From Rhodoferax sp. (GTDB taxonomy: Bacteria > Pseudomonadota > Gammaproteobacteria > Burkholderiales > Burkholderiaceae_C), in NCBI RefSeq assembly GCF_030646845.1, contig NZ_JAUSLE010000003.1, positions 62,001-126,000 on the forward strand: DNA of 64,000 nucleotides, written 5' to 3'. The notes beneath the pieces are model-generated. The model was not told where the DNA came from. It did no database searches and saw only the letters and a list, made by a program, of their open reading frames with translations. Below, piece after piece: positions 8,110 through 17,790 of this stretch (positions are counted from its first letter, which is position 1; every line of letters begins with the position of its first letter). The translations under genes were made by a program, and so were the position numbers.

Positions 8110-8942
8110 AGCACGCGGTGCGCAAGTGCCGGCAACTGCGCCCGGCAGGCTTCAATCCTGGCGAACGCCAGCTCGGCACTGACCACACCCGGGTCTTCAG
8201 CGCGTTCGGCGATGACGCTCCCCCAGGGATCGACCAGCATGGAATGTCCCCAGGTACGGCGGCTATTTTCGTGCCGCCCGCCCTGGGCCGCTGCCGCGAC
8301 AAAGACGAGGTTTTCAATTGCCCGCGCGCGCAGCAGGACCTCCCAGTGATCCTGCCCCGTAGTGTAGGTGAAGGCGCTCGGCACAAGCAGCAGGTCCACT
8401 CCCCCGCGTGCGTAGGCACGGTAGAGCTCCGCAAAACGCAAGTCATAACAGACGCTCAGGCCGACGCGCCAGCAATGGCCATCGCGGGATGGCAGCTCAA
8501 ACACCACCGGCTCCTGCCCCGGCATCAAGACACGGGATTCGTCATATCGCTCCTGCCCGTTGTCGTACCGGAAAAGATGAATTTTGTCGTACCGTGCCAC
8601 GCACTGTCCCGTCGGTGCGTAGACCAGCGTGCTGTTGTACACGCGGCCCGGACCGCCGGCGGAGGTCGCGTCGTCAGGCGGCGCAAGGGGCAGCGTCCCG
8701 CCAACGATCCACAGATCCAGTTCCCGTGCCGCATCGCCGAGAAAGCGCTGGATCAGTCCGTCGCCGAACGACTCCTGGATCCCGAGCTTGTCCGTATCGC
8801 TATGCCCCAGCAGGCAAAAATACTCAGGCAGCACCGCCAGCTCAGCGCCTTCTCTGGCCGCTGCCCGCAACAGCGCATGGGCACTGTCCAGGTTGACCTG
8901 CAAGTCGGTCGTTGAGACCATCTGGATGACCGACACTTTCAA
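8106..8942 (-). CDS. Carbon-nitrogen hydrolase (Nit1-like, deaminated-glutathione amidase type)
   Basis: The product is 278 aa, the usual size for the family. The catalytic triad is visible: E40 in AVLPEYF, K120 in YDKIHLF and C165 in LSVCYDLRF. The sequence pattern matches the Nit1/YbeM group, which hydrolyses omega-amides such as deaminated glutathione (metabolite repair), in the cytosol. The gene follows yhdP with a 4-bp overlap, and yhdP-nit is a common betaproteobacterial pair. The substrate is assigned by family resemblance only. Confidence 0.9.
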   Translation of the reverse strand: MKVSVIQMVSTTDLQVNLDSAHALLRAAAREGAELAVLPEYFCLLGHSDTDKLGIQESFGDGLIQRFLGDAARELDLWIVGGTLPLAPPDDATSAGGPGRVYNSTLVYAPTGQCVARYDKIHLFRYDNGQERYDESRVLMPGQEPVVFELPSRDGHCWRVGLSVCYDLRFAELYRAYARGGVDLLLVPSAFTYTTGQDHWEVLLRARAIENLVFVAAAAQGGRHENSRRTWGHSMLVDPWGSVIAERAEDPGVVSAELAFARIEACRAQLPALAHRVL

Positions 8943-11900
8943 CGTGACACCTCACTCGTAGCGGGCGTAGGAGCGTCCGGCTTGCTGTCGCCCGTCGCCG
9001 CTTTGCGTGGCACCTTGGTGATCTTGGGGTCGGCCCAGGAACCATCAATGTGAAACTCCTGCGTCGCGGCTTCCATGAGCGGCCGGCGGAAGAACATCTG
9101 GGCCAAAAAGGTTCCGACGCCGATCGCCGGATTGATGACCGACGCAATCAGCGAGGCGGTGCCGGCATTGATTTCCGGAATCACAACCACCTTGATGTCC
9201 TGCGTTTCTTTCGCAATATCGGCCTGGCCCTCCATCAGCACAGCCGCATTGACGCCCTTCATCTGCAGGTTGTTGGTTCTGGCAATGCCCTTCTCGATCG
9301 TGATGTCCCCCCGCAGGAAATCAAAGGCGAAGCCCTCGCTGAAGACATCCCTGAAATCCAGCGTCAGTCGGCGCGGCAGCGACTGCAGACTCAAAACACC
9401 CAGCAATTTGGCAATGCCCGGATCTGCCTTCAAAAACTGCCCCGTCTCCACGTTGACGGTGAATGCACCACTCATGGAAGGGTAATCCAGGCTGATAGGG
9501 GACCCGACCCAGGCCACTTGCCCCTGCATCTTGCCCCGTCCTCGCCGGACCACGCCCTTCATGCCGAGGCGCGACAGCAATTCGCCCCCGTCGGCAATGT
9601 CAAGCTTGAAATTCATCACCGTGCGCCGACGCAGAGGCGCACTGCCCGATGGCAGCGCCCCGACAGCGGCTCCGTTCTGCGCATCGAGGCTGGCCCAATT
9701 GCCGGTCGCCGTCAGTACGGCTTCCGGCGTGATCATGTTCAATTTGTTGAGTCGCCACTCGCGCACACCGCCATCGCGGGCCACCGCACCGGCGCCCCGG
9801 TTGATGGCCTCCACCTCCACCCGACCCAGGCGTTTGCCCCGCAGTTCGAAATCCTGAACCACGATGTCGAGCGCAGGAATGCCGGCGGGTTGTTCGTCCA
9901 GCAGCGCCTCGACGTCACTCACTGCAGCGGGGGCGATGGTCAACCGGGCCAGCCGGGCATACACGCGCCCCTCCCCGGCACCCGACGGCTGGCGGTATTC
10001 CAGATAGCCATCGAGTTCGCGGGCGCCCACATTGGCGCGCCACACAAGCCCTTCGCGCGAGCCCCCTGCCACCACGTTATGCAGTTTGCGCCCGCCGACC
10101 GTCAACTCCTGCGCCCGTATCGCCATGCTGGTCGGCAGATAAGTCGACGCCGCACTGATGGCGGTCGCACCCGGCGTTCGTTGAGGCGCTGCGGCGGTGG
10201 CAGCGGCTCGCGCCAACGAAGTGCCGGCCGCCTGCGACAACACGGAACCCCAGGTGTCCAGATCGACCCCGCTCAGGTTGATGTTGGCAACCACCCCCTC
10301 ATCGGGCATCGGCGCCGACTCTTGCGGCGACAGGCCAACGCCGATACTGCCGCGCGTCACGCGCGGCTCAGGGCCCGACAGGTCGCGGACGTAGACAATC
10401 GACGCGATGCGCCCCAGATCCAGCGTCAACTGGTCGTGCAGGCGCACCTGGCCACCAGGCCCCGGAAGCAGGGACTCGCGAAGCAGCGCCGTCTCCAGCC
10501 GAAACGGCAGCTGCGCGTCAGCGCTCTTGTTCAGGGGCGCGGGCAGGCCAAGCGCCAGTCCCTGCAGATTGCTGGACACAGTCAGCTCGGCTTCGCCCTG
10601 ACGAAACCCCAACACGGCCGCATAAGCCGCACTGCCGGTGGCATGCTGCGCCATGCGCGCCACAAAGCCAAGTTCCCGGGCCTGGCGCAAACCTTCGGCC
10701 GTGACCGTACCGCTGGCGCGGATCGCAATCGGGGCCGCGGCGCGGCTGGCAGCGGCTGCGGGGCTGGCGCCTGCCAGTGCCGATGAACCACCTTCCAGGC
10801 GCACGTCGCCCCCCAGCATTCGCGCTTGCCCGCCGGTGATGGTGAATCCATTTTCGGAGAAGTTCACCACCCCGCGGGCGCGCGCCAGTTTGGGTGTATC
10901 CGGGGAAATCTGAATGTCGTTGCCCGCCAGGGTGACGCTGCCCTGCACCGTTGATTTGTCGATCGCGGCAATGGGCAAGGAGAGCTTCAGTTTGTAGTCG
11001 GCGATTCCGGTGGCGACCGCCCGGCCCAGGGCCTGGCCGGTCATGGCGCCCAGCGGAGAACCGTTGACAATGCCCAGCACCTCGGCCAGCGGACCACGCG
11101 CTTCGGCGCTGACGGCGACCGTGGTCTGGCTCAAATCGGGAATCATCGCCTCCGCTTTGCTGATCTGCACGGAGGATGAGGCGCCCATCCTGGCACGCGC
11201 ACCCTTGACCTGCAGCTGCGCCCGGTCAATCACCAACTCGCCGCTGAGTTGGGTCAGCGCCGGCCAGGGCAGGGCGTCCTGCGGCTGGATGCTGCGGGGA
11301 ACGTACACCAGCGTGGCGTTCTGCACGTCGGCAGAAATCCTGAATTCCCCCAGCTTCGGGTCGGTAAAGGGCATGTCATGCAGATCTCCCCTGACCTTGA
11401 ACTTGGCCCCGCTGGCCGTCCCGGCCACCACAGCGTCACGCACGTAGTCACGCGCCGGACGGGGAATGATCAACGGCAGGTAGCGGTGAACCCGCGTCCC
11501 GTCGGCACGGCTCAATGACGCCTGCAGATCCAGCACGCCTGGAAACCGCGCCCGACCACTGGAAGCCGCCGGATCGCTGGTCTCCCATTTAATCTGCGCC
11601 TCGCCCTGTGCATCGGCATTGCTGAACTTCACGTTGGGCAATTGCACGGCCACATGTTCGCCCTTGATCTGCCATTTGGCATCGGCCGACAACTGGGTCA
11701 GGGGAATCACAGACTCGTCAAAAATACCCGGCAATGTCACCGCACCATTCGCCACGCTGATGCTGGCCCGTCCGGCGGACTGATTCAAGTCAAACTCCAG
11801 GTTCACACCCCGGACACCGGGAGACGCAACCGTTGCAGCAGGATCTGCCGGGGAGTTCGTCGTGAGGTTCGGGGAGGGCTTGGGCCCTGGCGTCGCCCCA

Positions 11901-13183
11901 CGCGCAGCCAGTTCAAGCTGGCGCACCAGCCCCTTGACCTGATATTGGGTGAAATCACCCATGGGTCCCTGCCAGCTGGCCTGTATCCGTTCCACCAGCC
12001 CCTTGGGCGCATAGGCCAGCAGCGCGGCACGGACCTTGGGGTCAATCGGCACGCGATCGGCAATCTGGGACAGCGCCGCCAGGTCGAGCTTGTCCCCTTT
12101 GAGCTCGCCATGGGCGGCCGTCTTGCCCTCAGCGTCCTGATACGAGACGCTGATATTGCCACCGGGCCAGCGCAAGCCATCACGGGTGTCAAACTGAAGT
12201 GCCTGGGTTGAGAAGTCGAAGCCGGCCGCAAGCACCTGCCCGCCCAGGCGCCCCCGCACCGACCGCAGTTCCAGGGCCTGCAAGCCGGCGCCCAGGGTGA
12301 CACTGACTTCCCCCAGGGCAAGGTCCGCCACCCCGCCCACGACCTGTCCCCGGCTCACGTCCACCCAGGCAGTCAGCGCGCCATTGCCCTGGCGCAAATC
12401 GATGCCCAGATCGGCATGGCGCCGCAGTTCGGACAGGTCCACCCGGGTAAACGCGGCATAGAGCTGGCCCTGCCAATCGCGCCACTGCCCATTGTTACGC
12501 GCCAGCAGTGGCTGCTGGAACATGCCCCTGACACTGAATCGCTCGCCCCACAGCGCCGGCGGCGTGGCGTCCAGCCGCATGTCGTGCTGGCGCGCCCGGT
12601 TGCGCACCGTCAGATCGACCTGCCGCAAGGCGATGGTGGGGGCCGCCCGCAAGTCATCGGTCCACTGGATGGTGCCGTCATGAATGGCAAACTCGATCTG
12701 CGAAAAGAACCAGTCGGCCGCGCCATCCCCCAAGTCGCCGTTCCTGGAGACATCAAGCCCTGCCACGTGGATTTTTCCATCCGGACCGCGCCGGATGTTG
12801 AGTTCGGGCCGGTCAATGTAGAGCTGCTCGAACCCGAGGTTCCAGAGAGAGCGGGGCGACAGGGCGGCCAGGATGCGCGGCAGTCGCAAGGCTTCGCGAC
12901 CCTGGGCGTCAAACAGCTGAACATTGGTGAGTTCGAACGACGGAATCATGCCGGTCGAATGCGCCGCGATGGCACCGATGCGCACAGGAACACCCAGAAT
13001 CGCCGCGGCCCGGGTCTCCAGCTGCGGGCGAAAGTCGCCGATTCGCGGCACAATCAACCAGTGCAGCGCGCCCCAGGCAAGAAGAAAAATGAGCCACGCC
13101 GCGACCAGCAACCCCAGGGACCAGCGGGCAACGGTTGTCAATGTTTTCAGCAGTGAGGAAGGGGCGGGCGTCAAGTCAATCAT
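8939..13183 (-). CDS. yhdP: YhdP-family AsmA-like envelope lipid-transport protein
   Basis: The product is 1414 aa from ATG 13183; a longer frame to 13222 adds 13 residues without support. One N-terminal transmembrane helix (about residues 20-42, WSLGLLVAAWLIFLLAWGAL) anchors a very long periplasmic beta-rich body, ending in the DUF3971/AsmA-like C-terminal region (MKGVNAAVLMEGQADI, VVVIPEINAG). YhdP in E. coli is one of the AsmA-like bridge proteins that move phospholipids to the outer membrane. It is divergent from glnE with start codons only about 15 bp apart, as in many Burkholderiales, and heads the chain to the nitrilase and two-component genes. Confidence 0.92.
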   Translation of the reverse strand: MIDLTPAPSSLLKTLTTVARWSLGLLVAAWLIFLLAWGALHWLIVPRIGDFRPQLETRAAAILGVPVRIGAIAAHSTGMIPSFELTNVQLFDAQGREALRLPRILAALSPRSLWNLGFEQLYIDRPELNIRRGPDGKIHVAGLDVSRNGDLGDGAADWFFSQIEFAIHDGTIQWTDDLRAAPTIALRQVDLTVRNRARQHDMRLDATPPALWGERFSVRGMFQQPLLARNNGQWRDWQGQLYAAFTRVDLSELRRHADLGIDLRQGNGALTAWVDVSRGQVVGGVADLALGEVSVTLGAGLQALELRSVRGRLGGQVLAAGFDFSTQALQFDTRDGLRWPGGNISVSYQDAEGKTAAHGELKGDKLDLAALSQIADRVPIDPKVRAALLAYAPKGLVERIQASWQGPMGDFTQYQVKGLVRQLELAARGATPGPKPSPNLTTNSPADPAATVASPGVRGVNLEFDLNQSAGRASISVANGAVTLPGIFDESVIPLTQLSADAKWQIKGEHVAVQLPNVKFSNADAQGEAQIKWETSDPAASSGRARFPGVLDLQASLSRADGTRVHRYLPLIIPRPARDYVRDAVVAGTASGAKFKVRGDLHDMPFTDPKLGEFRISADVQNATLVYVPRSIQPQDALPWPALTQLSGELVIDRAQLQVKGARARMGASSSVQISKAEAMIPDLSQTTVAVSAEARGPLAEVLGIVNGSPLGAMTGQALGRAVATGIADYKLKLSLPIAAIDKSTVQGSVTLAGNDIQISPDTPKLARARGVVNFSENGFTITGGQARMLGGDVRLEGGSSALAGASPAAAASRAAAPIAIRASGTVTAEGLRQARELGFVARMAQHATGSAAYAAVLGFRQGEAELTVSSNLQGLALGLPAPLNKSADAQLPFRLETALLRESLLPGPGGQVRLHDQLTLDLGRIASIVYVRDLSGPEPRVTRGSIGVGLSPQESAPMPDEGVVANINLSGVDLDTWGSVLSQAAGTSLARAAATAAAPQRTPGATAISAASTYLPTSMAIRAQELTVGGRKLHNVVAGGSREGLVWRANVGARELDGYLEYRQPSGAGEGRVYARLARLTIAPAAVSDVEALLDEQPAGIPALDIVVQDFELRGKRLGRVEVEAINRGAGAVARDGGVREWRLNKLNMITPEAVLTATGNWASLDAQNGAAVGALPSGSAPLRRRTVMNFKLDIADGGELLSRLGMKGVVRRGRGKMQGQVAWVGSPISLDYPSMSGAFTVNVETGQFLKADPGIAKLLGVLSLQSLPRRLTLDFRDVFSEGFAFDFLRGDITIEKGIARTNNLQMKGVNAAVLMEGQADIAKETQDIKVVVIPEINAGTASLIASVINPAIGVGTFLAQMFFRRPLMEAATQEFHIDGSWADPKITKVPRKAATGDSKPDAPTPATSEVSR

Positions 13184-13198
13184 TGAGAACTTGGAGAT

Positions 13199-15922
13199 AT
13201 GACAGGAATTATGACCCGCCACGCATGGTCATCCCACTCGCGCTTCGGCCAGCGCATTCGACGTCGCTATGAAAGTCAGCTGCACTTGTTGCCCCCGGGT
13301 CTTCCGGACCAGGCGTCGATGGCACAGGTATTTGACGCACTGCAATCTCTGGGCCTTGACACCGGCAGCGCCTTGCGAACCACGCGACAGCTGGTGCTGG
13401 AACGCCTGCTGGAGCTGGACTGCGATGAGCAGGCGCCGTTGCAGCAGATCACGCAGGCCATGACGGACCTCGCGGAGTTCGCATTGAACAAAGCCTGCGC
13501 CGAGGTACAGCAAACGCTGGATCAGACCTACGGGGCACCAGGCACCCCGGAAGGCGCCCGCGCGGAACTCTGGATCGTCGGCATGGGAAAACTGGGGGCC
13601 CGTGAGCTCAACGTGTCCAGCGACATTGACCTGATCTACGTGTACGACCAGGATGGGGACACCGCCGGCGATGCGCTGGGGCGCGGTCGGATTTCAAACC
13701 AGGAGTACTTTGCCAAGGCGGTGCGGGCCATCTACGCGCTGATCGGCGACGCCACAGAACACGGCTTTGTCTTTCGCGTCGACCTGGCACTGCGGCCCAA
13801 TGGCAACTCCGGACCGCCCGCGGTATCGCTGGGCGCGCTGGAAGAATACCTTCATGTGCAGGGCCGCGAATGGGAACGATTTGCCTGGCTGAAAAGCCGG
13901 GTGGTGGCATCCCTGGGCGGCGTGGACAGGGGCTCTGCCCTGAGCCTGCGCAGCGTGGTCATGCCCTTCGTGTTCCGACGCTATCTCGACTACAACGTGT
14001 TTGACTCGCTGCGCATCCTGCACCGGCAAATACGCGACCATGCCAGCAAGCGCAGCACCGGCCGCCCGGAGCGCGCCAACGACGTCAAGCTCTCGCGCGG
14101 CGGCATCCGTGAAATCGAATTCATCGTGCAACTGCTCCAGGTCGTTCGGGGCGGCCAGTTTCCCGAGCTCAGGACACGGCCCACGCTCAGTGCGCTGCCC
14201 CGTCTTGCCAAAGCCGGCCTGATGCCGCAGAAGACCGCAGAAGCGCTGGCCGAGGCCTATACCTTCCTGCGCCGGGTCGAGCACCGCATTCAGTACCTGG
14301 ATGATCAGCAGACCCATGTCCTGCCGACACAGGACCATGACCTGGACTGGATTGCCGGCACCCTGGGCTATGCCACGTGTTACCAGCTGCTACACCAGCT
14401 GGACTCGCACCGCGAACTGGTGGCCCAGGAATTCGATGCGCTGCTGGGTGGCGGGGTCGACAAGGAATGCAAGGGCTGCAACGGCGGCAAGCCAGCGGCC
14501 TCAGCGCCCGGTTTCGACGAAGTGCTGGAAGATCTGCCTGAGGATTTCCGAAGCCGGATAGCCACCTGGCGTGAGCACCCGCGGGTACTGGCCTTGCGGG
14601 AAGAGTCCCGCGCCAGACTGGTGCGACTGATTGCCCGCACGGCGCAGTGGGTCCGCGAAGGCAAGGTCACCGAGCAGGCCGCCGTTCGGATCGCCGACTG
14701 GATTGAACCGCTGCTGCGGCGTGAAAGCTACCTGGCCCTGCTGCTGGAGCGACCCAACGTGCATGAGCGTTTGCTGCGCTTGCTGGGGGCTGCGCGCTGG
14801 CCGGCACGCTACCTGCTGCTGCACCCGGGCGTGATTGATGAACTGGCCGGCGCCGACATGCTCAATGAACGCTTTGCGGCGGCCGAGTTCGAACACGAGC
14901 TCGATCATCGGCGCGCCTCGCTGGCCGGCACCGGGGAGGACGACGACGAGGCCCTGCTCAACCTGCTGCGCCGCGCCCACCACGCCGAGGTTTTTCGAAC
15001 CCTGGCGCGCGATGTGGAAGGCAAGCTGACGGTCGAGCAGGTGGCGGACGACCTGAGTTCGCTGGCCGAGGCGGTGCTGCGCGTGACCACCCGGTGGTGC
15101 TGGGACCGCCTGAAAAACAAACACCGCGAAGCGCCGCAGTTTGCGATCATTGCCTACGGCAAACTCGGCGGCAAGGAGCTTGGCTACGGCAGCGATCTGG
15201 ACATTGTGTTCGTGTACGCGGATGAGGATGAGCGGGCGCCCGAGGTCTATGCCAGCCTGGTGCGCAAGCTGATCAACTGGCTCACGGTCAAGACCGGCGA
15301 GGGCGACCTGTACGAGATCGACACCGCCCTGCGCCCCAACGGCAACTCCGGCCTCCTGATCACCACCTTTGACGCCTACGCCAACTACCAGCAGCAGCGT
15401 GGCTCCAACACCGCCTGGACCTGGGAGCATCAGGCGATGACCCGGGCACGCTTCATTCTGGGCGACGACACGCTGCGACAACGCTTTGACGCCATCCGCA
15501 AAGCCGTCATTGCCGCGCCGCGCAACGCGGATGACCTGAAAGTCGAGATCGTCGCCATGCGCGACAAGGTGCGTGCGGCCCACCCGATACGAGGCGAGCA
15601 TTTCGACGTCAAGCACAGCCCGGGCGGCATGATCGATGTGGAGTTCGTCATGCAGTACCTGGTGCTGTCACAAGCGGCGCTGCACCCCGAGTTGACCGAC
15701 AACGCGGGCAACATCGCCCTGCTGGAACGCGCCGAAACGCTCGGACTGCTGCCCGTGGGCGTTGGCCACGCCGCTGCCGGTGCCTACCGGGAACTGCGTC
15801 GGGTGCAGCACCGCGCACGCCTGAACGAAGAGCCAACCCACGTTGTCATGCCCGAACTGCAGGCACAGCGTGACGCGGTTCTGCTCCTGTGGAAGACCGT
15901 ATTTGGCAGCACCGGACATTGA
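13199..15922 (+). CDS. glnE: Bifunctional glutamine-synthetase adenylyltransferase/deadenylase
   Basis: The product is 907 aa (E. coli GlnE is about 946). Two nucleotidyltransferase domains are present, each with the GSD-type metal motif: SDIDLIYVYD near residue 140 in the N-terminal deadenylase half and GYGSDLDIVFVYADED near 660 in the C-terminal adenylylase half. It controls glutamine synthetase by adding or removing AMP in response to PII. The start is ambiguous: ATG at 13199 has GGAG immediately upstream, while ATG at 13211 has AGGA a few bases before it. The upstream region is only about 15 bp from the divergent yhdP start. Confidence 0.96.
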   Translation: MTGIMTRHAWSSHSRFGQRIRRRYESQLHLLPPGLPDQASMAQVFDALQSLGLDTGSALRTTRQLVLERLLELDCDEQAPLQQITQAMTDLAEFALNKACAEVQQTLDQTYGAPGTPEGARAELWIVGMGKLGARELNVSSDIDLIYVYDQDGDTAGDALGRGRISNQEYFAKAVRAIYALIGDATEHGFVFRVDLALRPNGNSGPPAVSLGALEEYLHVQGREWERFAWLKSRVVASLGGVDRGSALSLRSVVMPFVFRRYLDYNVFDSLRILHRQIRDHASKRSTGRPERANDVKLSRGGIREIEFIVQLLQVVRGGQFPELRTRPTLSALPRLAKAGLMPQKTAEALAEAYTFLRRVEHRIQYLDDQQTHVLPTQDHDLDWIAGTLGYATCYQLLHQLDSHRELVAQEFDALLGGGVDKECKGCNGGKPAASAPGFDEVLEDLPEDFRSRIATWREHPRVLALREESRARLVRLIARTAQWVREGKVTEQAAVRIADWIEPLLRRESYLALLLERPNVHERLLRLLGAARWPARYLLLHPGVIDELAGADMLNERFAAAEFEHELDHRRASLAGTGEDDDEALLNLLRRAHHAEVFRTLARDVEGKLTVEQVADDLSSLAEAVLRVTTRWCWDRLKNKHREAPQFAIIAYGKLGGKELGYGSDLDIVFVYADEDERAPEVYASLVRKLINWLTVKTGEGDLYEIDTALRPNGNSGLLITTFDAYANYQQQRGSNTAWTWEHQAMTRARFILGDDTLRQRFDAIRKAVIAAPRNADDLKVEIVAMRDKVRAAHPIRGEHFDVKHSPGGMIDVEFVMQYLVLSQAALHPELTDNAGNIALLERAETLGLLPVGVGHAAAGAYRELRRVQHRARLNEEPTHVVMPELQAQRDAVLLLWKTVFGSTGH

Positions 15923-15988
15923 GGTAAACCCCCATCGGATACAGGCATCGGCCGCGTAACATGTGCCGGGTACCAACAAGGACCCCAC

Positions 15989-17668
15989 ATGCCAACAGCC
16001 AAGCTGATCCTGGATTACGTCTACGACCATGAAGCCGCGCACCCGGACCAGGTGTACCTGACCCAGCCCGTTGGCGGCGGGCAGGTGGTGGACTACACAT
16101 GGGGCCAAGCCCTTGACCAGGCACGGCGCATGGCGGCGCATCTTCGCAGCCGGGGGCTCGAGCCGGGCACGCGCATTGCCATCCTGTCCAAGAACTGCGC
16201 CCACTTCTTCATGGCTGAACTGGCGATCTGGATGGCCGGCGGTACCACTGTGGCAATCTTTCCCACCGAGACCGCCGATACCGTGCGCTTCGTGCTGGAG
16301 CACAGCGGTGCCAGCCTGCTGTTCGTTGGCAAGCTCGACACCTGGCAGCAGCAGGCGCCGGGCGTACCGGCCGGCCTGCCCTGCATTGCCTTGCCGCTGG
16401 CGCCGCGCACGGACTTCGAGACCTGGGACGCCATCGTCGCCCGCACGGCGCCGCTGGGGGGCCGGCCGCAACGCGCCCCGCACGATCTGGCGATGCTGAT
16501 CTACACCTCTGGTTCCACGGGACAGCCCAAGGGCGTGATGCACAGCTTCGAGCGCGTCTCGCGTGCCAGCGAGGGCATGGTGAACGATCTGAAAACCCGC
16601 ATCGGCGACAAGCTGGACAACCGCGTCCTTTCCTACCTGCCGCTGGCGCACGTCTTCGAGCGCGCCTGGGTGGAATGCGCCTCGATGGTGAGTGGCACGA
16701 CGCACATCTACTTCGCCGAGTCGCTCGACACTTTCCTGCAGGACCTCAATCGCGCCCGGCCGACCACTTTCATCTCGGTGCCGCGCCTGTGGCTCAAGTT
16801 CCAGCAGGGCGTTTTTTCCAAAATGCCGCCCAAAAAGCTGGACCGGCTGCTGGGCATCCCCATCCTGGGCCGCATCGTCGGGCGCAAGGTGCTCAAGGGC
16901 CTGGGGCTGGACCAGGTCCTGCTGGCCGGCAGCGGCTCCGCGCCCATCCCGGCGGACCTGATCAGCTGGTACCGGCGCCTGGGCCTGAACCTGGTCGAAG
17001 GCTACGCGATGACGGAAGACTTCGCCTACTCATTCAACTCCACGGAAAAGCAGAACGCACCCGGCTATGTGGGGGTGCCGCTGGAGGGGGTTCAGGCGCG
17101 CATCAGCGAGGACGGCGAGATCCTGATCAAGTCACCCGGGCAGATGGTGGGCTACTACATGCGCCCCGACCTGGATGCCGAATGCTTCACAGCCGATGGC
17201 TTCTTCCGTACCGGTGATCGCGGTGCACAGCGGGCCGACGGGCTGCTGAAGATCACCGGGCGCGTCAAGGAGCTGTTCAAGACGTCCAAAGGCAAGTACG
17301 TGGCGCCTGCGCCTATCGAGAACCTGCTGAACGCCCATCCCATGGTCGAACTGACACTGGTGTCCGGCGTCGGGCAACAAGCCGCCTATGCCATGGTCGT
17401 GCTGGCGGAAGACCTGCGTCCGAAAGTGGGAGACCCTGCGGTTCGCGCGCAGGTGCAGGACGAACTCAGCCGACTGCTGGGGCAGGTGAACCAGGAGCTG
17501 GCCGACTATGAGCAGCTGAAGATGATCGTGGTGGCGCCAGAGCCGTGGACGATCGAGAACGGCTTCCTCACGCCGACCATGAAGATCCGGCGCGCGCGCA
17601 TCGAGGCGGCCGTTGATCCGCAGCTGGAGAGCTGGTACCTGAAGACCGAAACGATTCACTGGGCCTGA
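15989..17668 (+). CDS. AMP-dependent long-chain acyl-CoA synthetase
   Basis: The product is 559 aa. It has the ANL-superfamily motifs: P-loop-like LIYTSGSTGQPKGVMHSF (about 169-186), EGYAMTEDFAYSF (A5), FFRTGDRG and the ITGRVKELFKTSKGKYVAP hinge, with a C-terminal lysine in PTMKIRR. It activates carboxylic acids, probably long-chain fatty acids, to acyl-CoA via acyl-AMP. It lacks a signal peptide and is presumably cytosolic or membrane-associated. It stands alone between glnE and the efflux regulator. The exact chain length is not deducible. Confidence 0.92.
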   Translation: MPTAKLILDYVYDHEAAHPDQVYLTQPVGGGQVVDYTWGQALDQARRMAAHLRSRGLEPGTRIAILSKNCAHFFMAELAIWMAGGTTVAIFPTETADTVRFVLEHSGASLLFVGKLDTWQQQAPGVPAGLPCIALPLAPRTDFETWDAIVARTAPLGGRPQRAPHDLAMLIYTSGSTGQPKGVMHSFERVSRASEGMVNDLKTRIGDKLDNRVLSYLPLAHVFERAWVECASMVSGTTHIYFAESLDTFLQDLNRARPTTFISVPRLWLKFQQGVFSKMPPKKLDRLLGIPILGRIVGRKVLKGLGLDQVLLAGSGSAPIPADLISWYRRLGLNLVEGYAMTEDFAYSFNSTEKQNAPGYVGVPLEGVQARISEDGEILIKSPGQMVGYYMRPDLDAECFTADGFFRTGDRGAQRADGLLKITGRVKELFKTSKGKYVAPAPIENLLNAHPMVELTLVSGVGQQAAYAMVVLAEDLRPKVGDPAVRAQVQDELSRLLGQVNQELADYEQLKMIVVAPEPWTIENGFLTPTMKIRRARIEAAVDPQLESWYLKTETIHWA

Positions 17669-17748
17669 CGGGTCCATCCGTTGCAGCGGCAGGTCTGTGG
17701 CCACTGGCGGCCACCCGCAAGCTGCCAGTTCAAGGGAAATCCGATTGA

Positions 17749-17774
17749 AGTTAAATCAAACGTTTGATTTAACT
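17749..17774. promoter_or_regulatory. 26-bp perfect palindromic operator upstream of tetR/RND genes
   Basis: An uninterrupted inverted repeat spans 17749-17774; each 13-base arm reads AGTTAAATCAAAC and its reverse complement. It lies 17 bp before the TetR-family ATG at 17791. A possible -35 (TTGAAG, 17745-17750) and a weak -10 (TTTAAC, 17768-17773) put the promoter inside it. The symmetry is seen directly; binding by the adjacent TetR protein is inferred from the usual autorepression design. Confidence 0.75.
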
Positions 17775-17790
17775 GTTCTAATCGGGCCCC

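Noticed and set aside
9050-10786. A 578-codon plus-strand frame opposite yhdP
   Set aside because: Antisense shadow of the long AsmA-like gene, with no ribosome site or recognisable domain.
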